Assembly (NCBI GenBank): GCA_964016985.1
Contig: OZ024834.1
Location: forward strand, 87,704,937 to 87,768,936
Length of the DNA: 64,000 bases
Direction of reading: 5' to 3'
From: Anodontia alba
Taxonomy: Eukaryota > Mollusca > Bivalvia > Lucinida > Lucinidae
Shown: piece by piece, positions 43,758 to 54,289 of the stretch
Numbering within the stretch: position 1 is the stretch's first letter
Layout of the letters: the number at the start of each line of letters is the position of its first letter
Position numbers and translations under genes: made by a program
The notes under the pieces: generated by a model
The model's database searches: none
The model's input: only the letters and a program-made list of their open reading frames with translations
What the model was told of the DNA's origin: nothing

Positions 43758-45045
43758 TTATTGGTACCGTTCGAGAGATGAATCATGAAGGGTAGATAGA
43801 TAGGCGTGTGGGTAACGCTAAATTTAGAGATTAGACACTGTCGGATAGCCTGAAACATGTACTGCTTTATTTTACATGTTTTAATAAAAGAACTGAAGCA
43901 TGAGTCAAAACACCGTACAAACACCTACTGTTGATAGGTTTAAATAAATTCATTGTTTGTCTGTACAAGTTATTGTGGGTGGTAGTTGGTCCAAAATCTT
44001 CATCATTGCTTGAAGATGACCAGTCATACGGACCCCTCTGAACCAAACAGGCAATCCATTCATGCTTTCTGGAGAAAATTGCGCATAATTATTAAATAGT
44101 ATTAACATGTCTCTCCCAGACCTACCAAACCTACCATAGGCTACCGCTAAACCTACCCTTTCTTACCAGCACGTCCATCCCGGCTTTTATTCAATTCGAT
44201 AGCCGAGTAAGAAATCTAATATTCCTGCTTTTGCAAAGGGAGCAGTCGTTATTTATTTATTTTTTTTTTTTTTGCAAAGATGAATTATTGATATCCATAA
44301 TTCAGGTTTTATGAAAATTTTTCTCATTTTCTATTATGTCATGCTCAACCGGCCCTTCGATGCTATGTTTTGGCGTATATATTGTGTGTGTTTAAGTGTT
44401 CATCATCTAAAGCTTACTTCCGATGTTTGGACACTTGGATAAAGTAATTCTGTTCACTCGATCTCTACTGACATTACTTTAAAACAGCCAGAAAATGAGC
44501 CCTTGAATTAGACCATTGAGTAGCTATTTCACCGTACTAATCAAATATCTCGAAAAATGCACAATCATATGCTTTATCCTTGTTGAGCGGAAAAAGCAGT
44601 CTATATATGACAAAATAGCATTCTAATATTTTATACAAATGTTTTCAAGAGAAAGTAAATAAGACAAACCTTCACAGCCTGCAGCATTTGTTGACAATTT
44701 GAGCTCCACTTCTGCAAAACCAGAAGCTCTTCTCATGGATTCGTTTTCTTGACCGCCGTTTCGCATGGGAGTGATTGATAGGCGCAGTACAGTCTAAAAA
44801 AGATACCCTGCTAACATGAAACAAATTTTGTATGTATACACAGATATCATTTGTTCCATTAAAATGGAAGTCACTTTACACACGCATTTATATTCTGCAA
44901 CAGCATCTCTTACTTAGTAAGATTCATGGAAGTTTCATGACTTGTGACGTCACTACTTGTATATTTTCACACCACATACACTGGGTTCACTACATGAGGA
45001 ACTGTGGAGTTTTTAACTTGACAGCTAAATGAATTAAGATGCCAC
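43758..45045 (+). other. No gene recognised
   Basis: Mixed AT-rich sequence. Contains the lone GATATCCATAATTC word at about 44285 and a T run at 44257-44273. No coding exon was found. Confidence 0.5.
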
Positions 45046-45047
45046 AC

Positions 45048-45155
45048 CGGGTGACACCCACTTCTAATTTTTAGCCAATCAGATTACTTGATTAAGGTTG
45101 TTGATTAAAATTCACAAACTTAATGAAAACAGTGCAGTTCCAGATCAGACGCCAA
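45048..45155 (+). repeat. Family D partial copy
   Basis: CACCCACTTCTAATTTTTAG then CCAATCAGATTACTTGATTA and GAAAACAGTGCAGTTCCAGA; right arm absent. Confidence 0.6.
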
Positions 45156-45159
45156 ACAA

Positions 45160-45470
45160 CTGCTCTTCTGAAACCTTTTGGCCAATTTTCACCAAATTTT
45201 ATGTTGGTCCTACTGTTGAAATGGGATTGAGAGTTTGTTCAAATGGTCACGCTCTATCATAATTAACTATCACACCAATATATATTTAAAAAAAAAAAAA
45301 AAAAAAAATGTTAAAAACACATTCTTCTTCTTCAAAACCAAGAACTGCGCAAATGATGATCTTTTCATTAGTTGCAATGAAAGGATTGGAAAAATGTTTC
45401 ATAACATCTGCATATCTACAGTGGCTTTGTCACTCAGATGAGCGGATGGTGGGCCTCTTGTTTTGCAATG
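45160..45470 (+). repeat. Repeat family G fragment
   Basis: CTGAAACCTTTTGGCCAATT, GTTCAAATGGTCACGCTC and the terminus CACTCAGATGAGCGGATGGT then GGGCCTCTTGTTTT. An A run (45287-45308) interrupts it. Confidence 0.55.
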
Positions 45471-45547
45471 AAACTGTATTATGATAATGATGGTTAGCAT
45501 CGATACTTCATGATACTTTTGAATTGTAACATAATGTTAGTGTGAAA

Positions 45548-46246
45548 TTAAGCAGAGGACAAAATGATGATATTTTTTTTATTTTTCCTAGACAATAGGT
45601 AGTGTTGTGCCAATGATCGATTATAATCGATGACCAGTCAAAAATTAGTGTTTATTCTACTAATTGATTGTGTTTAGTGATAATCGATTATAATCAAAAA
45701 TACAATGTACGTACATGTAATCCTTTTTGAAGTTTCAGTTCAAATTTTGCAATTTTGATGCCAAATATATATATCTCACAAACTATTCATCTTAAGTATG
45801 TCAGAAATGCAAAACAATAGTGTTTCTGCAAAAACTGGAAACCATGCAGAAAAACTTAGAAATTTCAGTGACTTCAAAAATGAATGTTATGTCTGAGCCT
45901 GTTGTGAACAGGTATTGGAAATCAAATCATGCATGCAAATGATAAGTATGTAGGTTTTTTTATAATTTTTATGGAGTAAACTGAAAGTACCCAACCTTTC
46001 TAGGGTAAAAGCTGGGTTTTCCTTTTGTTCAGTAGCTTTGATTATACATGTAATCAATAATCAATCGAAACTTCTTGTCTAATTATTTTCTATTATTTCC
46101 TAAGGAGACAATTTGCATGAAATGTCAGATCTTATTTTCTAAAAAAAATATGAAATGGCAAAGCCTATTTTGTGGGAAAGATAAGAAAAATATTTCAAAT
46201 TGTCATCTGCTGAAATGGTTTATCGAGCATGTTAAGCTTTAACACA
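45548..46246 (+). repeat. Fold-back family A element with nested insertion
   Basis: The left arm (AGCAGAGGACAAAATGATGA) breaks off near 45600 and the palindrome resumes near 46096 with TTTCCTAAGGAGACAATTTG, ending GTTAAGCTTTAAC. The inserted segment begins TAGTGTTGTGCCAATGATCG and is marked by ATTATAATCGAT words near both edges (45620-45640, 45680-45695 and 46045-46065). Confidence 0.65.
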
Positions 46247-46259
46247 ATAATGACAATAC

Positions 46260-46438
46260 AGTCAAACCTGTCTTAAAGGCCACCTGTATTAAGCAATCAC
46301 CTGTCATAAAAGGCCACTTTTTTAAATCCCATTAGTGGTAATGAAGTGTAAATTTACCTGTACTAAGCAAGCACCTGTCTTAAGCAACTACTTTTTGGCT
46401 TTCCTGTAGGTGCTTGCTTAACACAGGTTTGAGTGTAC
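46260..46438 (+). repeat. Dispersed repeat family H
   Basis: GTCAAACCTGTCTTAAAGGC to GTAGGTGCTTGCTTAACACA then GGTTTGAGTG; second copy of 2905-3085. Confidence 0.65.
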
Positions 46439-46469
46439 TCAAATATTTTGTGACAAATCAGGGATCAAT

Positions 46470-46865
46470 TTCAGCACTTGCTAACTTGCTAAATGCTGGT
46501 TAATTTCCTCAAAAAGCAAGCTGCAATTTCCATCACTTGCTAATTCTAGCAAGTTGGAAAGATTCTCTTTAATTGTCGGAACCTGAGACATTGTTGCTGA
46601 AGTTTTGCAATTTCTTTTCCAAACGCAGTGACAATATTTTTCTTATTTTTCCCAGAAAACCTGTTTTCTGGGAAAAATAAGAAAAAATATTTTAAAATGT
46701 CTGCTGAAATTTTTACCCAGAGTGCTAAGGTTTAAAGCCACATTTAACAGTGTTTATAAGTGTGAAAAAGCAAGTTGGCTGAAAGGTTTAGCAAGTAAAA
46801 AATAATGCTACTTGCTTATTTTAGCAAGCAGGCAAAAAAATTAAATTTGAACCCTGCAAATATAA
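46470..46865 (+). repeat. AGCAAG-rich segment enclosing a family A remnant
   Basis: Words of the type CACTTGCTAACTTGCTAAAT and TAGCAAGTTGG flank the small family A copy 46621-46735 on both sides and are roughly inverted (46480-46560 versus 46770-46835). This suggests the family A element inserted into an older palindrome. Confidence 0.55.
46621..46735 (+). repeat. Fold-back family A, short copy
   Basis: TTTTTCTTATTTTTCCCAGA joins directly to CCTGTTTTCTGGGAAAAATA; the whole inner palindrome is missing. Confidence 0.75.
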
Positions 46866-46974
46866 AAAAAAAAAAACAGGGTTAAAGTATCATTTCACAG
46901 TATCTTTTGGACGCTTGGTATATTGATGATATCATGGTGACATCCAGCTCTAGTCTAGAGAGTGGTGATGGTTA

Positions 46975-47101
46975 AACAAGTTCTCTGAAATGGCTCGGCC
47001 AGTTTTCACCAAATTACTATACATGTGGAGGCTCCTGTTAAAGGGGGGCTGTGAATTTGTTCAAATGGTCACACTGTTGACCAAGATAGCCACAATGCCC
47101 T
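46975..47101 (+). repeat. Repeat family G fragment
   Basis: GGCCAGTTTTCACCAAATTA and TTTGTTCAAATGGTCACACT; no termini. Confidence 0.5.
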
Positions 47102-47342
47102 TAACCCTTAAAGCGCCAATCACAACTATTGTTGTCTGCTTTGTCTTCTGCCAGCTACTTTAAAAGTCATTTCTGCAAACAGTGTGGGCCCAGATCAGAC
47201 TGCTCCTTTAGGAGCAGTCTGATCTCGGTCCACACAGTTTGCCTGTATGCAAAAATAGGTTTGAAAAGTTTGCAAGGAGATGCAGCAGATGACATAAGCA
47301 GACGACATTTTCAGATGCAGATTTTCTTAGCGCTTTAAGGGT
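47102..47342 (+). repeat. Composite fold-back: A' outer ends, D/E-type core
   Basis: Outer inverted ends TAACCCTTAAAGCGCCAA and TTAGCGCTTTAAGGGTTAA as in 39423-39632. The inside instead holds GCAAACAGTGTGGGCCCAGA, TCAGACTGCTCCTTTAGGAG and the complement up to CCACACAGTTTGCC. Confidence 0.8.
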
Positions 47343-47354
47343 TAATTCTGTCCA

Positions 47355-47490
47355 ATATATGGTAAAAATCACTTTCAGGTTGTTGATACAAATTCAAATA
47401 CTGTATGGCAAACAGTGCAGATCCAGATCAGTTGGCTTGGATTTACACTGTTTAAAAAGGCAGGACATATCCGGGTTCAGCAGGGTTAAT
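47355..47490 (+). repeat. Family D element, right arm shortened
   Basis: GGTTGTTGATACAAATTCAA, GGCAAACAGTGCAGATCCAG and TCCGGGTTCAGCAGGGTTAA. Confidence 0.7.
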
Positions 47491-48976
47491 AACTTCTCCA
47501 AAACCTTGGGAAAGCTTTGCGGCTAAATATTGGTATATATGTATATAGCACTAGAGACAAGTTAATGATCCTAGGGTGACTTTTAACCTTTTTTATTTTT
47601 TTTTTTTTATTTTGATTATTTGTTGTAACAATATTGGAAAATTGTTGCTTAGTGTCTATGGGATTTCGCTATCTTTTTTGAAACCTGGTTCCTCAAGACA
47701 AAGTAGAAAGGTAGTTTTCCATGTTCTCAGTATAAAACCTATGCAGATTTGTCAAATGTACCTGGGAAAAATTGCCTGAATAGAAGAAAATCCCCATTCC
47801 CCACCTCTTGATGAAACCCCTGTGTTTGTAGATGTGCAATTGGCTTTACATTCAGGTGAGCGAGCCATGTCCTGTGAGCCTCTTGATCTGTTGTCATTGA
47901 TCAATGCCTATGAATTGATTAGTTTTGGACATCAGTTTTTGCAACATTTTAAAGGTTGTAACCTCTTTATTGATGGGCATCAGTTCATGTTTCAAACTTA
48001 ATGTGTTTGTCGATCAGCAATGTTTTGTCAATATTATAGTTTATTTGTAACACGTGTTCTGATACATACATAAACTGAATCAATTTATTGTTTGGCTCCT
48101 CTTAACTGGATCAGAGGGTTGTTTTTTATTGTGTTTTATAAATGTTATTTTTGTCCTTCATTTAGTACAATATTTAAAAGACAGGTTTATCTTGATTTCT
48201 TGTTCAGATTCAGAAACGTTAACATTGTGGATTAAGTTCTGTTGTGCACGGAGTTCAAAAGAGCACGGCTTTAAGATAGTGGAAGGCTTCCAAGCCTGAA
48301 AGTAGAAAACAAGCTGTTTTCTCTACTTATTCGAAGTTTGTCATTTTGATTAAGGTTGAGTAGTCCATGGAAAATAGCATTGGACCAGTCCATACTTTCA
48401 TAAAGTGCTTCTGTTGCAAAGTCAAACTCTAAGATTGTCTACACCCACAGGTATTGAGGTGTCAAAATAATGAGAATGATGCAAGAACTGTCCCAATTCT
48501 GTTTCTGAATGTTGAACTCTATTAAGGCAAACAGCTATATATCTGTTGTGACATTTGATAACCTGCCAGGCTTATTTAAATATAATACCATATACCTATG
48601 GAAAAAAAGATTTGGTCAGGGTCATAAATTAAAGAAAAACCTTTGGCTGACAAAAAGAATTAAGTGTATGTTGTGTTTGTTTGACAGGTCAACGTATTGA
48701 TAATTTTTATCTCGGACTAATACCTGTTAATTCTTGCATAGATTTCAGTGGTGCTACAAGTAAAATTTTTATGCAGTATTTTTCTTGTGAATGAATTGAT
48801 CAAGACCAATAAATACACTCAACCATTTGATATTATTAGAGAGCACTGTGTACTTCAAAAAACTCTGTGCTTTTTTTTTTTTTTTTTTTAAATAAAGTGT
48901 GTTAGACATAAATGAGAAAATAAACTGATAAAAGAGTTTTAAGTCATTGGGATATTAGATACGTTTGCTTGAAGTC
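47491..48976 (+). other. No gene recognised; upstream of a candidate first exon
   Basis: A family G-like terminus (CATTCAGGTGAGCGAGCCAT near 47855) lies here and a T run at 48872-48890. The final 600 bases are free of the dispersed families and may include a promoter for the exon at 48977. Confidence 0.45.
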
Positions 48977-49051
48977 ATGTCATCAAATCCGTTTGATAAT
49001 ATTCCGGATGTTGCAATGAGAGACGTAACAGACGGAGGAGAGGAGAAACTG
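48977..49051 (+). CDS. Candidate alternative first coding exon 2
   Basis: ATG (G at -3), with an in-frame TAG at 48956-48958 upstream, opens 25 codons: MSSNPFDNIPDVAMRDVTDG then GEEKL, ending GAAACTG|GTAAGATC. The peptide is acidic and carries NPF near its start, a motif that in several membrane-traffic proteins binds EH domains. That is suggestive only. The phase-0 donor is almost identical in sequence to that at 41956 (CTG|GTAAGAT). Confidence 0.6.
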
Positions 49052-49086
49052 GTAAGATCTTCTAAAAAATGCTTCCTACATGTATA

Positions 49087-49289
49087 TAGCTACAAATAAG
49101 AATGGCTAGCCATATAATATTTTCTTATTTCTTGATGAAAACATATTGTGGCTACTGACTACTCATTAGAAATGCCTCGCTGAGGTGCTTCTAATAAGTA
49201 CCAAAACATATATATGGTGTTTGTTGTGAAAGAAGAAAAATACTAATACTTTTCGGCTGAAAAAAAGTGCCTTATCTTGAGATATGTTC
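49087..49289 (+). repeat. Fold-back family B element
   Basis: Directly follows the exon's donor by 35 bases. AGAAATGCCTCGCTGAGGTG centre; right end GTGCCTTATCTTGAGATATG. Confidence 0.8.
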
Positions 49290-49439
49290 CTATGTCAGAA
49301 GACTGTATTTCTTCTTGTTCCACTAGGATTTCATTAAAATTGTCAATTTGAGACAATTCAGATCTTACCACGGGGCATATGATGAAACGGAGAAATAATG
49401 CTGAGGACTTGTTTTAATAGGAAAAGTATTTGAGGGCTA

Positions 49440-49545
49440 TTCTTTCTCCATAAAAATACATGTTGTGTGTACTCATTGGAAGTGCCTCAGTGAGACACTT
49501 CTAATAAGCTCATAGCATATGTTTTTGTGGAGAAGTCAAAAAAGT
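49440..49545 (+). repeat. Fold-back family B, inner part
   Basis: TTCTCCATAAAAATACATGT to TATGTTTTTGTGGAGAAGTC. Confidence 0.75.
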
Positions 49546-49626
49546 TTTCTCATTATTATCGTCAAATATTACTCAGATTTACTTCTTAACAAGTTACCTT
49601 ATTTAATATGGTATGATCAGTGTTTT

Positions 49627-49960
49627 TAGCTCACCTGGGTCAAAGGCTTGAGATGAGCTCTATAGTGATCACTGTCTGTTCATTCAGCCTCGTTTTCAAA
49701 TGATTTTTCCTCTAAAGCTGCTGGGCCAGTTTTTATCAAATTTGATGTGGAGTCAGAGGAACGAATGTTGATTAGTCACCCGAGATGGCCGTGATGCCCA
49801 CATATGGTAAAAGCCTTGAAAAATCTTCCATGAAGTGAAGAATGCTTTGGTGCTGAATCCTTACACATAGCTTTGAGGATGTGATGTCTACCAAATTTAC
49901 TAGAATTGTGATCCTAGAATGAACATTGACCTTTTTTGTGGCAGGGTCAGTTTTGCCTCC
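49627..49960 (+). repeat. Repeat family G, 5' part
   Basis: TTTTTAGCTCACCTGGGTCA, GATGAGCTCTATAGTGATCA and GGGCCAGTTTTTATCAAATT. Confidence 0.65.
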
Positions 49961-50059
49961 CAGTATATTTTTATGTGAAAGTGTTGAAAGTAATTTTCTT
50001 AAAATGTATTAAAGACTGATTATTGAAATTTCAATATATGATTGAAGTACCATTGCTCA

Positions 50060-50215
50060 AGGTATGAGAGAGGTATCCACATTTCTTTCTTATTTTGCCA
50101 CTAAAACATATGTTGTAGGTATTCATTAGAAGCACCCAAGTGAGGCACTTCCAATGAGTACCCACAAAATATAAATACTCTTTGGTTGAAAAAGTGCCCT
50201 ATATGGAGGTATGCA
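50060..50215 (+). repeat. Fold-back family B element
   Basis: Centre AGAAGCACCCAAGTGAGGCA; right end AAAGTGCCCTATATGGAGG. Confidence 0.75.
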
Positions 50216-50540
50216 GTACCTTGGTACGGTGTCAAGAATGAAGATGTGCTTATTAGAGGCAGTAATATGATTAATAGCCTTGGGCTGGGGTTCACTGTGG
50301 GGCTGAGGGAAGGGGTGTACATTTTTAGGTAAGTTAAAGGATGCCTTTTGCCCTTTTCTTGGTTAGCTTGTTATATGAAGTTAAACTACTGTAATGTTTG
50401 GCAGCAGCTGGACCAGGTACGTGGGATTTTATGGCTATAAATGTCATGTTGTTGCATTTGAAATGTAAACAACAAATAGAGAATGTTTTCTATGTATATG
50501 TGTAGCTCTGCTACATTAAGTAAAGTCAGTATACAATAAT
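50216..50540 (+). other. No gene recognised
   Basis: No splice-flanked frame; no repeat family was seen. Confidence 0.45.
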
Positions 50541-50544
50541 ATTG

Positions 50545-50765
50545 GCAGGGTCAAGTGAAAAAGTGCCTTCAAATATGTGCAAAATGTGCAGTTCAGATCA
50601 TCGTGTGCATGCACAGTCTCATCCAGGCATTTACTCTCCAGAGAAATATTCTATACAGTATTCAGTGATTCTGTTTGCAGACAGCGAAGGTTCTGATCAG
50701 ATTAGACTGTGCAGATGCACAGGCTGATCTGGGCCTTCACTGTCCACATATGACAGACCCAGAAG
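50545..50765 (+). repeat. Dispersed repeat family L, copy 1
   Basis: AAGTGAAAAAGTGCCTTCAA, TTTGCAGACAGCGAAGGTTC, TGATCAGATTAGACTGTGCA and GCACAGGCTGATCTGGGCCT. Second copy at 52733-52950 with the same order of blocks. The inner part TGATCAGACTG-CAGATGCACAGGCTGATCTGGGCCTTC also occurs near 9460. Confidence 0.7.
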
Positions 50766-50936
50766 ACACGTTTTCACATAGCCCAGCCCATATAACACTT
50801 CAAAAGGTGTAAAACAAGATATTTTGCGTCAGAATTGCATGCTGATTTTAACCAGACGTCACTTAATGATACATGTACATGTATGAATCTTATTTATCCC
50901 AAATATTAGGATACCTCAACTCCTTATACTGCTTGT

Positions 50937-51342
50937 AGAGATTGATCATACTATGGTCATTCTCTCTCTTCCACTGATTCAAAAAGGGCAGTCGTCAGTT
51001 GCCAGCAAAAGGATGTGCCCAAGTACTGGTTAACAGCTTAGAGAATTAAGCCTGCCCAGGAAAAATGTAGTTAGTAAACCATAGCTCTTGATAAGGCGCT
51101 TTTTTTTTTTCAGCTGAAAAGTATCTATATTTTTCATTTCTTGACGAAAACATATGTTGTGGGTACTCATTAGAAGTGCCTCGGCGAGGCGCTTCTGATG
51201 AGTACCCACAACATATGTTTTGGTCAAGTAATAAGAAAACTATTTACCTGATGCCCAATCTTGTCTAGACATGTAACCTGACTGTCTCGACATGACCTAA
51301 TGGGTTGACTGGTGACCCTAATGGTCCATTAAACCTCAACTC
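50937..51342 (+). repeat. SINE family S2 split by a family B element
   Basis: 50937-51079 (ACTGGTTAACAGCTTAGAGA, then CCAGGAAAAATGTAGTTAGT) continues at 51276-51342 (CTGTCTCGACATGACCTAAT then GGGTTGACTGG). Reading across the interruption restores the SINE order seen at 1456-1728. Confidence 0.8.
51080..51275 (+). mobile_element. Fold-back family B element inserted into a SINE
   Basis: Complete element: CATAGCTCTTGATAAGGCGC to CAATCTTGTCTAGACATGT. Arms around GTGCCTCGGCGAGGCGC are nearly perfect. The SINE on both sides dates the insertion as later than the SINE. Confidence 0.85.
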
Positions 51343-51593
51343 AATAAAATCCTAAACTTTGAACCAGGGTTTTCCCTAAGAAATTCATTTAAGCATATAT
51401 TTTGACCCATATTTTGGGGGATGCACAGGGTAATTTCAGGGGTTGATTGCTTGAATTTTACAGAAAATATTGCAAATTTGAAGGGACATCAATGTCTCTC
51501 AAAGATGAAGGTTTAGGAGACATCAGAGTCAAAAAGGGGCCAAGTCTGGTGTTTTTTTAGGGACAAGGAAAACCCTGATTTGAACAAGTTTAT

Positions 51594-51876
51594 ACGGGGT
51601 GGTTGGGTGAGGCAAAGGTGTTGTGTATCTTACATCACTGGGGCATCCAACTGATATTGACTTGCAGTTGGACAAGGCCTGCTATCCTTGCAGCAGGTAA
51701 GAGTAGAGGGGGAATGTTTTTATTTCTTCTGTTTCTTCGCTGTCATTCATTTTCCTTTCTCCTCTATCCCTCTCTTTCATCTCCTTTACTATCTCTCTTC
51801 TCCCTTTCTCTGGGAGACGACACAAAATGACCCACAAGGGTTGTGTCGTTAAACCCTAACACAATCAATCAATCAA
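51594..51876 (+). mobile_element. SINE family I, complete copy
   Basis: Bounded by a 13-bp target-site duplication TGAACAAGTTTAT (51581-51593 and 51877-51889). Head GGGGTGGTTGGGTGAGG, body rich in CTTTCTCC words, then CTCTGGGAGACGACACAAAA, GTTGTGTCGTTAAACCC and an AATC tail (51861-51876). No open frame of note. Confidence 0.9.
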
Positions 51877-51889
51877 TGAACAAGTTTAT

Positions 51890-52103
51890 TATGTACCCTG
51901 TTGGTGTGTCTTTGAAACGACTGGATGAGTGACAAACAGTGTAGACCTGATCCAAACTTTCTGGAGCAGTTCTTCTAGGTCTTCACTGATTGCTCAGGCC
52001 TGTTTCAATTGAAGCAGTCCACAAAAAATACTCAATGTTCAAATATAAAAGCATTTTTGGATGCAGCTTTTGACTGATGTATTGACTTAATTCCAAATTT
52101 TAG
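51890..52103 (+). repeat. Degraded fold-back segment
   Basis: GTGTAGACCTGATCCAAACT then TTCTGGAGCAGTTCTTCTAG with GTCTTCACTGATTGC; an old relative of families C to F. Confidence 0.45.
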
Positions 52104-52345
52104 CTCACCTGAGCTTTTGACTTATTGGTGAGCTTGTAGTTTTAGGCTCCGTTGTCATCATCTGTCAGTATTTTCAAACATTTTCTCCTCTGAAACCACT
52201 GGGTCAGTTGAAATTAAAGTTCATGATGGGGAAACAAAAGTTTGTTCAAACAGTCCAGATCACACGATCAGGTGATTAGGGTGTCCGTCATGACCATATA
52301 TGGTAAAAACCCTTCAAAAATCTTCTTCTCTGGAAACTGTGAGCC
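52104..52345 (+). repeat. Repeat family G, 5' part
   Basis: TTTTAGCTCACCTGAGCTTT, GTGAGCTTGTAGTTTTAGGC and CCTCTGAAACCACTGGGTCA. Confidence 0.65.
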
Positions 52346-52730
52346 GATTACCTTTAAACTTGGCAAGCAGCATTAGTAGTATCTATACTACTAGCATTAG
52401 GGACTTGGGCTCATAATAGTTTATATCGCCAAGTACAAGGTTCCAGTGAAAACAGTTCAACTCTTACATTGCGGAAGGCATCAGCTGCATGTAGTGGTGG
52501 CTTAACAGTTCTCTCAACTAACAGAGGTGTAATTTTAGTTCGGATTTTATTTGAATGGTATTATTTTAAATCAGGTCCAGTGAAGTCCCAAGTCATATTA
52601 TTGAAAAAAAGAAATAAAAAAAAAAAAGACTGTCACTGATATGGAAAGTTTTTACCATCCTCTGCAGCAGGATAGATATTATTTATTAGCCAAACATATG
52701 TTACCTTAGATTGTATGTATGAGGCGTGTC
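52346..52730 (+). other. No gene recognised
   Basis: Short A run at 52616-52628. Nothing else identified. Confidence 0.45.
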
Positions 52731-52732
52731 AA

Positions 52733-52950
52733 AGGAAAAAGTGCCTTCAAGCTTACACAAAATGTGCTGATTTAAACGATCCTGCATGTGCACAAGGTCT
52801 CAGTCAGGTGTTAGTTCTCGATTAAAACATTCTATTCTGTTTGCAGACAACCTAAGTTTTGATCAGACTGCCCAGATGCACAGGCTGATTTGGGCCTTCG
52901 CTGTCAGCATATTCCCGAAGACAAGTTTTCGCACGGCCCGACCCATATAG
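52733..52950 (+). repeat. Dispersed repeat family L, copy 2
   Basis: CAAAGGAAAAAGTGCCTTCA, GTTTGCAGACAACCTAAGTT and ACAGGCTGATTTGGGCCTTC then GCTGTC. Confidence 0.7.
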
Positions 52951-53199
52951 AAAAAAAAAATCTTGTAACAGCTTGCAAGTAAACAACTAAATTTGCTTAC
53001 TTGTATATTATTCTGTAAAATTATTTTTACCATATAAGGGAAGACAGACACTCATTAAATTGCTGAGTAGCAGCGAGTACTTGGCTTAGACCGCTCCATT
53101 TGGTTTAGCATAATTGACCTCTTTGATGATGCCTTGCATCTTGACTCCAAAATTCTCAGCAGTTTATTGGATATTTTAGCATTTGTAAGATAGTACTCA

Positions 53200-53389
53200 T
53201 AGCCCCAGATAAGAGGTGGTATTCACATAAAGCTTTTCTTATTTTTCCATGAAAATATGTGTCTAGGGATGGGTACACATTAGAAACATCTCACTGAGAC
53301 ACTACTAATGGATAATCCACAACATGTATGCTTTCATGGAGAAATAAGAAAAATGTCAGTACTTCTGAACACATATATCTGGGGCTAAT
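53200..53389 (+). repeat. Fold-back family B element
   Basis: AGCCCCAGATAAGAGGTGGT to ATATATCTGGGGCTA; outer ends form an exact 8-9-bp inverted repeat. Confidence 0.8.
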
Positions 53390-53734
53390 AATATATCTGA
53401 CCTCTGGTTCACCTCTGACACCAACTGTACTGGTTTTCTTTCACCTATAATTTCTGAATGTTCTGATATATCAGTTACATGGCTCCTGGATATTGTAGTT
53501 GGGCCCTTTTTATGTGGTCCAGGTTTGATTCTTGGTACTGGCCTACGGAACGGTAGAGGTTGTACCCTTCTGCAGTTGTTAGCTTTCTCTCAGCCATAAC
53601 CTCTGGCCAACTAAACTGTCACAAGACTGCACAATACATATATAAAAAAATCCCAAAATGCCTTTGCTCTAATAGACGCCCATGCCCTCAATATGGGCTT
53701 GAAATTTGGATCTTTTTATTTTTACATTTTACTC

Positions 53735-53820
53735 GGAAATTTCAGCCTGGTTAGGTAAACTGATGGCACTTGACATGACCCCATTGGGTTGACTGGGCCG
53801 TAAAACCGCACTACAAACAA
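53735..53820 (+). repeat. SINE family S2, 3' end
   Basis: GGTTAGGTAAACTGATGGCA, GACCCCATTGGGTTGACTGG, and tail CACTACAAACAAA. Confidence 0.65.
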
Positions 53821-53899
53821 ATAATTCTCCTAGAGAGGCTAATGTCTTTTGTAATGTTAGTCTATACTTAACACATCCACTGTAACGCTGGTCTGTACT

Positions 53900-54060
53900 T
53901 ACATTTTCAATATCAATATGGTGGCAGTCAAACACTAATAAATGCCCACCATCCTCTGTACGGAAGATAATGATTCTAATAAAGGCCCATGCAAATACTA
54001 GAATTTTTACTGAATATATATTGAAAGGTTCTAAGTGCTGTGAACTCAACCTGTAACAGT
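53900..54060 (-). other. Weak candidate minus-strand exon or old repeat
   Basis: On the minus strand an open frame ends GATATTGAAAAT|GTAAGTAC, a strong donor, with a weak acceptor (ATATATATTCAG) about 126 bases before. The peptide (including IRIIIFRTEDGGHLLVFDCH) matches nothing I know, and words such as TAATAAATGCCCACC and TAATAAAGGCCCATGC inside look like degraded repeat units. I favour repeat. Confidence 0.2.
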
Positions 54061-54289
54061 ATGCATATACACAGACATTTGTTTTCTCTGCTTATTAGTA
54101 ACTATACACTGTCTGAACTGTCTTGGAAACATTTGCTGAATATTCTCTCTTGCCACCTCAGCTATTTAGTTGTAGGAGTAGAGATTTTCTGATGACTAAG
54201 TGAACATGGATCAGAATAAACTTGTGCTTTTCTTATCAATATGATGCAATGTGCATGTTTGTTGAGGATAAGATGAACAATTTTCTGAT

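Noticed and set aside
53729..54049. 106-codon minus-strand frame with a strong GTAAGTAC donor.
   Set aside because: The acceptor is weak, the peptide is unlike any known domain, and internal words look like degraded repeats. Kept only as a low-confidence feature.
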